Made by a program: the position numbers and the translations under genes. Below the pieces are notes generated by a model. The model saw nothing but the letters and a program-made list of their open reading frames with translations, was not told the origin of the DNA and did no database searches. Of a stretch of 64,000 nucleotides of DNA, positions 54,442-64,000 are shown one piece after another. The DNA is from Thelonectria olida (lineage: Eukaryota > Ascomycota > Sordariomycetes > Hypocreales > Nectriaceae): the NCBI GenBank assembly GCA_020736575.1, contig JAGPYM010000007.1, forward strand, positions 1,488,001 through 1,552,000, written 5' to 3'. How positions within the stretch are numbered: the first letter of the stretch is position 1; every line of letters begins with the position of its first letter.

Positions 54442-56255
54442 TCAGACCTTCTCAGCTTCGCAAACTTCAACCTCCATGCTTGCCTTCTCCTTCTTGCTTT
54501 CGACCCTAAGATTGACGCTTTGATAGGTTCGGAACTTTCGGGCGGGAAGCTTTTCCATGAACTGATGTGGACTTTGTTAGCTAGGCACGTCATCGGCGAT
54601 GCAAATCGTATCTCACTCACCATTTGGTCGATCTCCTCGAGCGTTCGACCCTTGAGCTCAGGCAGAATGAAGTACACCCAAGCTGCGGCGACAATGCAAG
54701 ATGGAAACCATATGTAACCGTATCTCGGGCCCCAGTTGAGCGAGCTTGGGTTGATGAAGTAGGGAGCGGTGAAAGTAACGAGCCATGCGCCTAGGAAGCC
54801 AATCGCTGCAGCGAAGCCGAATGTATAGCTGCGGAGGCGTTGAGATGGCACTTCTCCACCAACCAGCCAAGAGTAGGGCGCAATCATTCCCTAATAGTCG
54901 TTAATAGAGGCAATGGATCAGAGCCCTGGTAGTGTCTCACGTTGTAACCGATCATGTACAGGCAAGAAAGCGCGACTATGACCTTTCCTGTCACTTTAGT
55001 CCCTGGATTCTTGTCATATGTGACGGCGATAATGAGCTGAAAGCATCCTGCTATCAGGAGTCCAGCCATCAAGAGGACACGGCGACGGCCGTAACGGACG
55101 ACGATAAAAGCATTAGCGATGATTGCGACAATTCCTGCAGTGCTGAGAACATTGCTCATGGCAAAAGGGTCATCCACATCCGCCATCGCAAAGAAGTAGG
55201 CTTTGTAGGCTGGGCACTGTTAGAAGACAGTAGAGCTATGAAGTGAGGATGTCCGTCTTACCAATGATGAACATGGACCCTGAGGCGGCTTGAAGCACAA
55301 CGGCACCGACAGAGATTCCTGTTCGTCGTCTGTCCACGGGATTGCTAAACATGTCCAAGAAGCCGACTCCGCTGGTTGTTTCTTGCTCTTTCTCAATAGC
55401 TAGTCTGATTTCAGCGAGTTCATCTTCCACGTTGGCGCCCGTGGGCCTCAGGCGCTTCAATGAGTTGAGCCCTTCATCGAATCGGCCTTGTAAAATGAGC
55501 CAGCGTGGAGATTCAGGGATGAAAAACATGGCAATGCATAAGAAAGCGGGCACAACATAGATGATGCCAAGCGGAATGAGATATGCGCTTCGGTCTGGCC
55601 TCTTTGCAGTCGACCAGTCGATGATAGTACCAATAAGAGTGCCCTGGTTTCAAGACTTGGTAAGCGGTCGCTCAGTACGGCCAAACTCTGATATGGACTC
55701 ACAAATGAGGTGCAGAACTGGAAGAAGCTCAAGAACAGGCCTCGATACTTTGCCGGGCTACTTTCTTGGATGTACAGCTGGGAGAAGGTCATGAAGTAAC
55801 CATTAGCCAGGCCAATGAGGAAGCGACCAGCGTAGAGAGGGCCGATGTGCGTTGTTGTCATCATGATGATATTCGAGACTGCGCAGAGCAGACAGGCCAG
55901 CCATAGACATACTCGGCGTCCCAGCTTGGCTGCGGCGAAGCCGGCAAGACTCGAGCTAATGAACGCACCGAGCGTCATCAAAGAGGAGATGAGTTGTTGA
56001 CGAGTAGTAGAGATGTTCCATCCGATCGCAGTCTCGGGGGCTTGATAACCGTAGATCTAGTTTCCAGGTATGCGTTAGGGCCGAACACGGCATCGTGAGG
56101 AGTCAGGACAATACCTTGAGAAACCCAGGCATGGCCTGTAGGCCACCGATCAAACCAAAGTCAAGTCCATATTGGAACGGAGAGAGCACAATAATGCCAC
56201 AGGCTATAAAACACCGCCAATGGGCGCGGATGGTGTCTTCGTTTCGCTCCGTCAT
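54442..56255 (-). CDS. MFS sugar transporter
   Basis: Plasma-membrane permease of the hexose/sugar porter family, 511 aa. Six exons are 56255-56115, 56056-55703, 55643-55262, 55209-54941, 54890-54621 and 54561-54442, with introns of 50 to 59 bp. They sum to 1536 nt in one frame. Family signatures are seen in order: FQYGLDFGLIGGLQAMPGFL, GFAAAKLGRRVC, GRFLIGLANGYFM with YIQESSPAKYRG, IPESPRWLILQGR, WLVGGEVPSQRLRSYTFG and the end motif PELKGRTLEEIDQMF. The start is the ATG before TERNEDTIRAHW. An extra upstream exon is possible but not needed. It heads a cluster of oxidative enzymes, so its cargo may be the pathway substrate. Confidence 0.88.
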
Positions 56256-57387
56256 TGAAATCGATTGCGTTAGGATGAGTTGTTGGAGAGGTTCAAAGCC
56301 GTCAATGAAACGAGCTCCTCTCCAAGGTCTATCCAAGCCTTTACATACTTGAACACGTATCTTAGATCCAGAGTAGCATTCACGACAGCCGGCACAATGC
56401 CAAGGACGCACCCCATGGGGAAGTGGAGCGACAGAGAGGGAATCTGTGCGGGGTGGACAGCAGCGCTAGGGTTAATAGATCCGATGCTTCGACAGATATC
56501 GACCGTCCAGGGGTGAACTCGACGAATAAGACACGATAAGTGGTCTTGAGTCGTATGCCTCGGCAAACATCTGCGCTGGGTCTCCTCCCATTGCGGCCAG
56601 TAACCCGAGGGGTATCATGCATGACGCTGACTGACAGATGACAAGCCGGCCTCGTGATCACAGTTACCTCCTATCGTAAGTTGACATCGTTGGCATTCCC
56701 AACAACAGCCCATACACGGCCCCAAAATTAACAGAGAGTATTTCCTTTTTCTTCATTACGACAGAGCGCTTGCTGCCTCAACATGATCTAGGCTGGGCCG
56801 ATGGTGAGCCAGCCCAAACCGGGGGCCCTAGATTTGGCCCGGAACAATTCCCATCATGAATTTCTTTTAGAATATTGTACGATTTATTTTTTTAGTCTAT
56901 TGTAGAAGTTTTTTCCCCTACGTCAGTAGATAGATTAGGGTAACCTCCTCGCTTTGGGAACTGCATTTCTTCTCACTGTACCAACGCAGCGCTGTTCGTG
57001 CTCGTCTCAGGCCAAGTAGAGACGGCCCATATTCCTAGAACACGCGGGGGGCTTGGGCCTGTGTTCCCCATCTTGCAGGATGACAACTTGGCTCTCAATC
57101 TTCATTCCCTTACTTCAGAATCAAGAACTATGTTTCAGTCTATAGTTGTTGCAGCACTCGTGTTAGAAGAGAGGGAGGTTGTTTTGGTGACGTGCTGACT
57201 ACCTGTAAGGTAGCCAACAGCTTGACCTTTCCTCTTCTGACTTCTTCCTTCATCAACATACCTATTCAAACCACCAGTCAGAACAGTACTCAGGCTCATC
57301 TTCCGTTTTATGCTTGCATTTGCTATCTTTGAATTCAGAAGATTAAGATAGAAGGCGATGAATTAACGTGCTCTTTACAAGCCGAGT
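56256..57387. other. intergenic region
   Basis: About 1.1 kb between two minus-strand genes. It holds the transporter promoter. A T-rich run is near 56880-56895. No other gene is seen. Confidence 0.45.
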
Positions 57388-58506
57388 CTATTCTAATTTA
57401 CTTTCAATCCCCAACATTCTTTCGGTTTCATTCCACAACCTCGCTGCGGATCTCGAGTCCTTTGCATGTAACGCCAGCTTGTCATCGGCCAGTTGACAGT
57501 CGGCCAAGTACAAACAGGTTTTCTCGTTTGTCTGGCTCAGCATTGGATCAAAAGCGGCAACAATAGTGGTGGCAGCTCCCTGGTCAGTCGATTTCCAGAC
57601 CCCTCCTGGTGCCGTCCCCCCAATGTCGCCCGCCCCGACTCATCCCAACTTCGAGAGAGTCCCGTTTCGATGGTACCAGGATGAACAGACAGGGCAAGTA
57701 CTGATTTGCCAGCCCTTTTAAGCCTGGTGTTCAGCTCAACAGCGTGTAGTATGTTGGCTGTTTTGCTCTGGCCATAGGCAATGAAGCCGGGATAGCCATC
57801 TGTCATCTGAATGAACCCCGGTGCGATAGCTGACGGCGGACGCTCATCTTCGGGAACACCCTGATAGAGGTCAAGTTGAAACGCGTAATCGCTAAATCGT
57901 ATTGGGGAGAGGCGGTGTCCGTGGCTACTGAGGTTGACAATTCTCGGCCCTCCTGTCCCTGAGCGGGATTCAGATGCAAGCAGCTTCAGGAGTAGAAGTT
58001 CGGTGAAGAGAAACGGACCAATGTGATTTGTGAAAAGCTGGAGATCCACAGTTGTTTCACCTGGCGTAGTAACCAAGGTTCGAGTCTGAAGCGTCAGCCC
58101 TGCATTGTTGATCAAGACATCGAGCCTGTCAACCATGGAGCTGATCTCCGCGGCCGCATCCGTAATTGACTTGATGGTTGAGAGGTCCAGAGTAACGACT
58201 TCAACAGGAACATTCCCATACGCTTCTCTGATGCCGGACCTCACGGTCTCCAGATTCTTCCGTGTGCGCGAAGCGAGGACCAGTTTCTCAGGTCCCTGAG
58301 ATGCAATAGCTGCTGCGGTGGCTGCGCCAATGCCATCGGGGCTAACACCAGTGATGACAACTTCGTCTCAATGTCAGATTAGACTGCCTGCAAATGCAAT
58401 ACATGCAACAGATTAACTAACCCGTTTTCCCTTTGATTTGTTGACTGAATGCGGCAGCGACCTCGGTGCCGGTCGTGGTGGTGTTGAACTCTGGATGGGA
58501 TGTCAT
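57388..58506 (-). CDS. short-chain dehydrogenase/reductase with a frame break near its C-terminus
   Basis: NAD(P)-dependent oxidoreductase, about 330 aa. Exon 1 is 58506-58422 (MTSHPEF to KGKT). A 61-bp intron (58421-58361) leads to VVITGVSPDGIGAA, the cofactor-binding TGxxxGIG in variant form. Further motifs are VVTLDLSTIKSI, LDVLINNAGLT, RIVNLSSHGHRLSP and the active-site YGQSKTANIL (YxxxK), then VHPGTIETGLSR. After DESG the open frame ends in nonsense. The true C-terminus resumes in another frame: KSTDQGAATTIVAAFDPM and ending RLWNETERML before a TAG at 57388. The switch falls in a run of six G near 57618-57625. This is either a real frameshift or a base-call error in a homopolymer. The gene sits between transporter and monooxygenase. 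Confidence 0.75.
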
Positions 58507-58843
58507 GCCTGATTACTATTCTCCTTTGATGAATCGTTGTTGGTCCAATTGAAATTCCGACCATGAAGCGATGGATACTTCTATAATCTAGCGAAGGCGC
58601 ATCTTCGATGTATCCTTGTCCCGCATCCATGACTTTGCCGTGTCGGAAGAATGGAGCCGATGGTGGGGACCTTTCCATGACCCCTGATGCCAGGCCGCAC
58701 CCAGCCGAAGTCGTTCACAAGAGGGAAATGGTGTTCCGAATCTGGGTACAATGAGAAATCAGACCCTTGTAGTATATGTACTCTGGGTCCTACATTCGTG
58801 TCGTAGAGGATCAGTGTCGGTTAAGACATCGCCAGCCCTCATC

Positions 58844-60351
58844 ATGACTCACCCCAAGACTGGAGTAAAAGTGATTGTAATCGGTGCAGGATTTGGCGGC
58901 CTGACAGCAGCTATCGAGTGCCATCGACAGGGTCACGACGTGGAGATCTTTGAGTCCTTTGCGGAGTTGAAGGTTCTGGGAGACATTATTTCTTTCGGTT
59001 CCAACGCAGGCAGGATTTTTCACCGATGGTCTGACGGCGAAGTTGTCGCTAAATTACGCCCTCTGTGCATCGACATCCAGAAATACGGCTTCAGGATTCA
59101 CAAGTGGGATACAGGCGAGGTCGTCTACCATCAAAAGAGAGAACCCCCCAGCCCAGATGCGCCAGTGCTCAATGGCCATAGAGGGGAGCTTCATGAGGTA
59201 ATCTTCAACTACGCGCGCGATGACTTGGAAATCCCGATCCATCTAGGCCAGAGGGTCCTGGAGTATTTCGAAGATGACAACGCGGCTGGCATCATACTCA
59301 AAGATGGACAGAAGGTAAGTCTCACATTCAACAGCTTTGCTTGGCCGTGTCAGCGCTTCTCTTGCTAACCGCCCCCAGATTACATGCGACGTCGTCATTG
59401 CTGCAGACGGTGTTCGGTCAAAGGCGAGGGAGCTTGTCCTGGGGTATGTGGATAAGCCCAAAAGTAGTGGCTATGCCGTTTGGCGAGCATGGTAAGTATT
59501 TTGAATTGGACAGTGAAAGCAGCCTGAGCTAACAAGAGACACCTAAAGGTTTTCCAACGAAGACATGATCAAGGACCCGAAAACGAAAGAATTTTGCGAA
59601 AACGGCGACACTTTCAACGGATGGATTGGCCCCGACGTCCACTTTCTCTTTTCCACTATCAAGGGGGGCAAGGATTGCTGTTGGGTTCTAACTCACAAGG
59701 ATGATCATGACATAGACGAGTCCTGGTCTTTCCCTGGAAAGCTTGAAGAGGTATATCAGGTGTTGGAAGGTTGGGATCCCGTGTGCAAGGCCATCGTGGA
59801 GAAAACTCCCTCTTTGGTCGACTGGAAGCTCGTCTACCGCGACCCCTTACCAACGTGGATCAGCAAAAAGGGTCGCATTTGCCTGCTTGGTGATGCTGCC
59901 CACCCGTTTCTCCCGACGAGCGCGCAAGGAGCCACCCAAGCCATGGAGGATGGCGTGACCATTGCTGTGTGTTTGAAGCGTGCAGGCAGGGGTAACATTC
60001 CCGCCGCTTTGAAGGCACATCAAGAGATCCGGTACGAGTGCTCTGTTCACTGTTTGATTCAACTTGGCCCATCTAATGGTTCTTCTTTTTAGTTACGATC
60101 GTGTCCGATCGGTTCAAAAGACAGGAGAATCGACGAGGGATCTGTGGCACAAGACTGACTGGGCCGAGGTGAAGAAGAATCCCACCAGTATTGCGTTTCC
60201 CCGAGAGGACTGGATACACAAGTTTGATGCGGAACAATACGCCGAGGACATGTTTGATGGCGTTTTCAACTCTTTGCTTCACCCCGCCGAGAGCAAGACC
60301 AAGAACTCGTTGCTTAGTTCTGAAGTTCGGCCTATAGCGCCCGTACCGTAG
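58844..60351 (+). CDS. FAD-dependent monooxygenase (salicylate-hydroxylase-like)
   Basis: Group A flavoprotein monooxygenase of 441 aa that uses NAD(P)H and O2 to hydroxylate an aromatic or similar substrate. Exons are 58844-59314, 59379-59491, 59549-60031 and 60093-60351, with introns of 57 to 64 bp and one in-phase total of 1326 nt. The FAD-binding GxGxxG reads VIVIGAGFGGLTAAIE, the DG motif is VVIAADGVRS, and the GD motif is RICLLGDAAHPFLPTSAQGA. All three are intact. The start is the ATG before THPKTGVK, which puts the Rossmann fold at the N-terminus as usual. The gene is divergent from the SDR gene, with 337 bp between the starts. It is the likely first oxidative step of the cluster. Confidence 0.88.
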
Positions 60352-60533
60352 AGTTAGACGAGAGTCTGTTGGCAGACCTTGTAATTAAATCAAGCAATGA
60401 ACCCTGTAATCTCCAGAGCGGGAGATGAGAGCATAGCTTGTCATGAATTTGTTGAAATTAATCAGAAATCGGTGGAACGACATAGCCAGATATCCAGTAA
60501 GTAGGAGAGTAAAGGAATCCACGGTACCGTAGC

Positions 60534-62016
60534 TCAAAGTCCTTCAATCTTCATAATCACGCTCTTCGTCTCCAGAAAGTTGTCCATACTATAGAGCCAT
60601 CCTTCTCTTCCCTGGCCAGAAGCTTTGTACCCTCCAAACGGCAAATCTTTTGCAGTAGTAGGGCTCGTACAGTTCACTCCAACATAGCCAGAGTCGAGCG
60701 CCTTGGCAACTCTCATCGCTCGATCCACGTTCTTTGTGTAGACGGCAGCATAGAGACCGTATTCTGTATCGTTGGCCTTCTGAATTGCCTCTTCCTCGGT
60801 CTGGAATTTATTGACATTGACCACGGGCCCGAAGACTTCCTCTTTCATAATGCGCGCGGTCTCTGGTGTTCCAGTGAAAATGGTTGGCTCAATGAAGTAC
60901 CCGCCTGTTGTTTCCAGATGCCCTTTACCGCCAAGGGCGAGACTACCCTCCTTCTCTCCCTCCTGGATGTATGCCAAGACGGATTGGTATTGCTTACCGT
61001 CTGCCTGGGGGCCGTGATTGACTTCTTTCGATCGAGGGTTGCCTGATCGCACAGAAGAAAAGGCCCGTTTGAGAGCTTGCACGAAGGAACCGGCAATGCT
61101 GTCCTGGACGTAGATCCTGGTATTGGCCATGCAAACCTGGCCACTGTTCCACTGTACACCACGCGCAGTATCCTCGGCGGCTTTCTGGACATCGGCATCT
61201 TCAAAGATGATGGCCGGAGACTTTCCACCAAGCTCAAGAATGACTTTCTTGAGGTTTGATCTCGCGGCCATTTCCTGAATCGCCCGACCAGTTTGCCCTG
61301 AGCCGGTGAATGTCAAGGCGCGCACATCCATGTGCTTCGCCAGCGCGGCTCCTGCTGGTACGCCGTGACCAGACAAGATATTAAATACACCCGGGGGAAA
61401 TCCAGCTTTCTGAATCAGCTCACCCACTCTGGCCACGGCGAGAGGTGCCTTTTCGCTGGATTTGAGCACCACAGTATTGCCCGTGATCAACGCAGGGGCA
61501 GCTTTGCTGGCGAAAAATAGCAATGGGACATTCCACGGGATGATTACAGCCACAACCCCATACGGCTGTCGAAAGGTCATGGTGACATATCCTGGTGTAT
61601 TGAGTCCAGTCTGTCCTTGATTGAGTGGCCAAGCCTCTGCGTAATGCGCAAAGCTTCCCACTGCAGAGTACCCATCAATGTACTCGGATATGGGACGGCC
61701 CATCGATGTAGCTTCAAGCAAAGCCAGTTCGCTATTGTGCTCTCTGATCAAAGCGGACAGGCTCTTCAAACACATGCCGCGCTTCGCCGGGTCGAGCGCT
61801 GACCACGCTGGAAAAGCCTCTTTGGCCGCCGCGACGGCGGCGTTGACATCATCCTCGGTCGCTTCAGGCACTATTCGATGGAATAGGAGTCAGATCGTGG
61901 ATTTCTCGCGTATGTTGGGGCCTCCTACCATCTGCGACCTTGCTTCCTGTTGCTGGGTTGAATACTGGGAATGTTGCTTTGTCAGAGGCTTCGACAAGCT
62001 GGGCGGCACGCACCAT
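60534..62016 (-). CDS. aldehyde dehydrogenase
   Basis: NAD(P)-dependent aldehyde dehydrogenase of 474 aa, probably cytosolic. Exons are 62016-61929 and 61870-60534, with a 58-bp intron (GTAGGA to GAATAG) placed between KVAD and VPEATEDD. Key residues are in place: IPWN (Asn near 143) in the oxyanion hole, LELGGKSP with the general base Glu near 242 and GQVCMANTRIY with the catalytic Cys near 276. EEVFGPVVNVNKF and PFGGYKASGQGREG close the family pattern. The start ATG (MVRAAQLVEAS) has an in-frame stop just upstream. It is next to the FAD monooxygenase (convergent) and divergent from the Zn2Cys6 regulator. Confidence 0.92.
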
Positions 62017-62526
62017 GGAGATGTCAGTTCATTCTCCATCATTGCGACCGGGGTCTGGATAAGCTTAACCATACCTCGCCGCGTATGAGCATTCGAGGCT
62101 GCACTATTCGTTCCTCCATCTTGAAAGGGGCCGAGGTTGGAACGCTCATGATTTGAATCCTCCAAGTATTTCTTGATCAGGATTAGAGGACGCGGAGGAT
62201 CGATCCTAAGATCTCGGCTAGAATCCATAAATGCTCTGCTCAACCACAGGCTACGTCACTTGGAATGCACCCCTCGTTTCGGGAGCGGAGACAGTCACGT
62301 TGGCGGTGCGCCACCCCCGCAAGGTAGATGCGGAGGGATGCGGTCACGGCAGTTGAGTACGGAATACCGAATGGTATCTTCTAGCCATGGCACAGCTAAG
62401 GGTAGTTATGTGCCTTCACATTCCCAGTCCAGGATATCGTCTTCGGCTCCATCTCCGACGTCGACCTGTGGGCTTCGTTTAATAGATCCGATAAACGGTC
62501 CCCAAGCAACAAGCGAGAGACACGCC
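62017..62526. promoter_or_regulatory. divergent promoter region of ALDH and regulator
   Basis: 510 bp separate the ATG codons of the aldehyde dehydrogenase (minus) and the Zn2Cys6 regulator (plus). It should carry both promoters and perhaps autoregulatory sites. CGG triplets occur (near 62190-62200 and 62305-62345), as expected for Zn2Cys6 targets, but I cannot define a site. Confidence 0.45.
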
Positions 62527-64000
62527 ATGGCAACACTGCAAGAAGTAACCGAACGCCGGACAAAGCGGCGGGTAGCGATGAGCTGTGATCGGTGTAAGAG
62601 TAGGAAAACCAAGGTGTGCAGCCTCAAGTTCTGCCAACGTGGTGAAACTTGCTAATGAACACTCTTCACAAAGTGTGTTGACCCGAGTACGTGACTTTTA
62701 AACAAGAGCCAAAAGCAATAAACTAAGTCGTCATCTATCAGTACCGGGTCCGTGTCAATTCTGTGCCGGAATTGGCGCTCCTTGTCACCTCGACCCATCT
62801 CGAAGAAGGCAACGCCCATATTACAGGGTATCCGAAGAGGAATTCCGATACATGACCCAGATAATCGAACGTTTGATGCCAGATACAGAACTGAACCTCC
62901 AGACACTGAAGGATTATGCCAGCCGAATGGAGAGCAGTGTTGCGGAAGAGCATCAAACTCCAGGGAGCGAGGCGCTGGCAAACCTGGGTGATACATTGCT
63001 CACTCCTCAAGACGAGACTGAAGTGCCACCAAACCATGAAGCCGCCGTCATCTCTGAGGAGATTGGGACGGTTCACAACCAAGTTGGAAGACTACGGGTC
63101 GATTCCAGGGGCGTACAGCGTAAGTACTGTCAAATCTGTAAGCCAATCTCCACGTAACACTCAAGTGACTAAACTACCTAACCGAAGGATATGTTGGAGC
63201 GAGTTCGGCGTATTTATTTCACTCCACAGTTCGGTCTTTGAGGCGGCCTAGACCAGCCGGTGCTTCCAAGAGCGACGTCTTGGAACCTCTTACAGCAACT
63301 GAGACCGTTCCACCACCGACTCCCGAGTCCTCGCTCGGCGTCAAACCAGCACCACGTCGCATAAACTTGCCGCGTCGTGACCTTTGCGATCGGTGCATCT
63401 CCCGATTCTTCCGCGATGTTCATTCCGTTTACTGGTTCTTCTCGGCAGAGCAGCTGCACGCCGCTCTCGACCGGATCTATGCTGGCGATGCCACGGCGGC
63501 GACTCCCGCTACCCTGTGCAGCCTATATTCAATCCTGGCCTTGACATGCGAAAGCGAATCACGAGGCGAGCAATCTGATTCACCCATTGCCCCATCTGCC
63601 ACGTACCTTAGCCTGGCTAAAGCTCTCGTGCCTGCTATGTATGACGATGCAGATCATGAGAGTATCCGCGCACTATGCCTTCTTGTAAGTCTTGAGTACC
63701 CAGGGCTCCAGCATCACACAATATTCTCAGTGGATAGACAGTAATCAGTCTCAGAGTCTATCTTTATCATCCTTCATGTTCGGTAACACTGCGTACATCT
63801 ATGTTGGCTCTGCTGCTCGCATCGCGTTTACCTTGGGGCTGCACGCTCAAGAAGACATGAAAGCCCCCCATGATTTCAAAGAACAACTCAACATTCGGCT
63901 TTTTTGTAGCCTATATCTTCTAGATATTGACACAGCTCTCTGCTATGGAACCCCTGTTGCAATTGACGAGGACATCATTGCCGGCATGCCAAGGCTTCCC
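62527..64000 (+). CDS. Zn2Cys6 transcription factor, cut by the window end
   Basis: Likely local regulator of the catabolic cluster. Exons read are 62527-62613, 62674-62686 (a 13-nt microexon), 62742-63119, 63230-63684 and 63731 to beyond 64000. The zinc cluster spans the first three exons: AMSCDRCKSRKTK, then CVDP, then PGPCQFCAGIGAPCHLDPS, followed by RRRQRPYYRVSEEEFRYM. The middle region begins RDLCDRCISRFFRDVHSVYW, and the last exon has FGNTAYIYVGSAARIAFTLG, the fungal_trans core, and YLLDIDTALCYGTPVAI. Splice phases agree at every junction. The 3' end lies outside the window. Confidence 0.85.

Noticed and set aside
1..64000. CRISPR arrays, bacterial operons, Shine-Dalgarno sites, rRNA genes
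   Set aside because: None is present. Intron-rich genes show that this is eukaryotic nuclear DNA.

Overview
This window is nuclear DNA of a filamentous ascomycete (Pezizomycotina). The genes carry many short GT-AG introns of about 48 to 110 bp, often with CTAAC-type branch sites. The families are typical of that group: Zn2Cys6 regulators, a GH7 cellobiohydrolase with a CBM1, HET and HeLo domain proteins, a purine nucleoside permease and DUF6594. A Sordariomycete is my guess, but the sequence does not prove it. The density of broken genes and retroelement debris, and of incompatibility-type genes, suggests an accessory, possibly subtelomeric, region.

Layout. 0.2-5.8 kb: two Zn2Cys6 regulators flank an SMP-30/gluconolactonase-like gene. 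6.2-10.7 kb: a possible small gene, a large multi-membrane-span protein and a DJ-1/PfpI protein. 11.4-17.4 kb: an APH-like kinase, a BAHD-type acyltransferase and a degenerate C2H2 protein. 18-22.9 kb: a graveyard of broken genes (a second C2H2-like copy, a patatin-like piece, DUF6594, and an unknown Gln-rich gene). 23.2-28.8 kb: a single-span cysteine-rich surface protein, a small membrane ORF and a nucleoside permease family protein. 28.9-34.5 kb: a divergent pair made of a Ser/Thr kinase plus ankyrin repeats and a HeLo plus pseudokinase protein. 35-41.8 kb: a HET pseudogene, an intact HET gene and a non-LTR retroelement relic. 42.7-44.8 kb: the GH7 cellobiohydrolase. 47.5-50.9 kb: a frameshifted relative of the large membrane protein and a tiny four-exon CYSTM gene. 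53.2-64 kb: a dehydrogenase pseudogene and then a catabolic-looking cluster of sugar transporter, short-chain dehydrogenase (frameshifted), FAD monooxygenase, aldehyde dehydrogenase and a Zn2Cys6 regulator that runs off the window end.

How the genes may work together. The last five genes look like one regulated oxidative pathway: uptake, hydroxylation, alcohol or ketone step, aldehyde step and a local regulator. The HeLo-pseudokinase and kinase-ankyrin pair share a 279-bp divergent promoter and resemble the executioner and upstream kinase of a regulated cell death system. This is the best candidate here for an undescribed system. The HET genes beside it fit the same nonself-recognition theme. 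All exon boundaries were read by eye. Where a frame break could not be solved by an intron, I say so.
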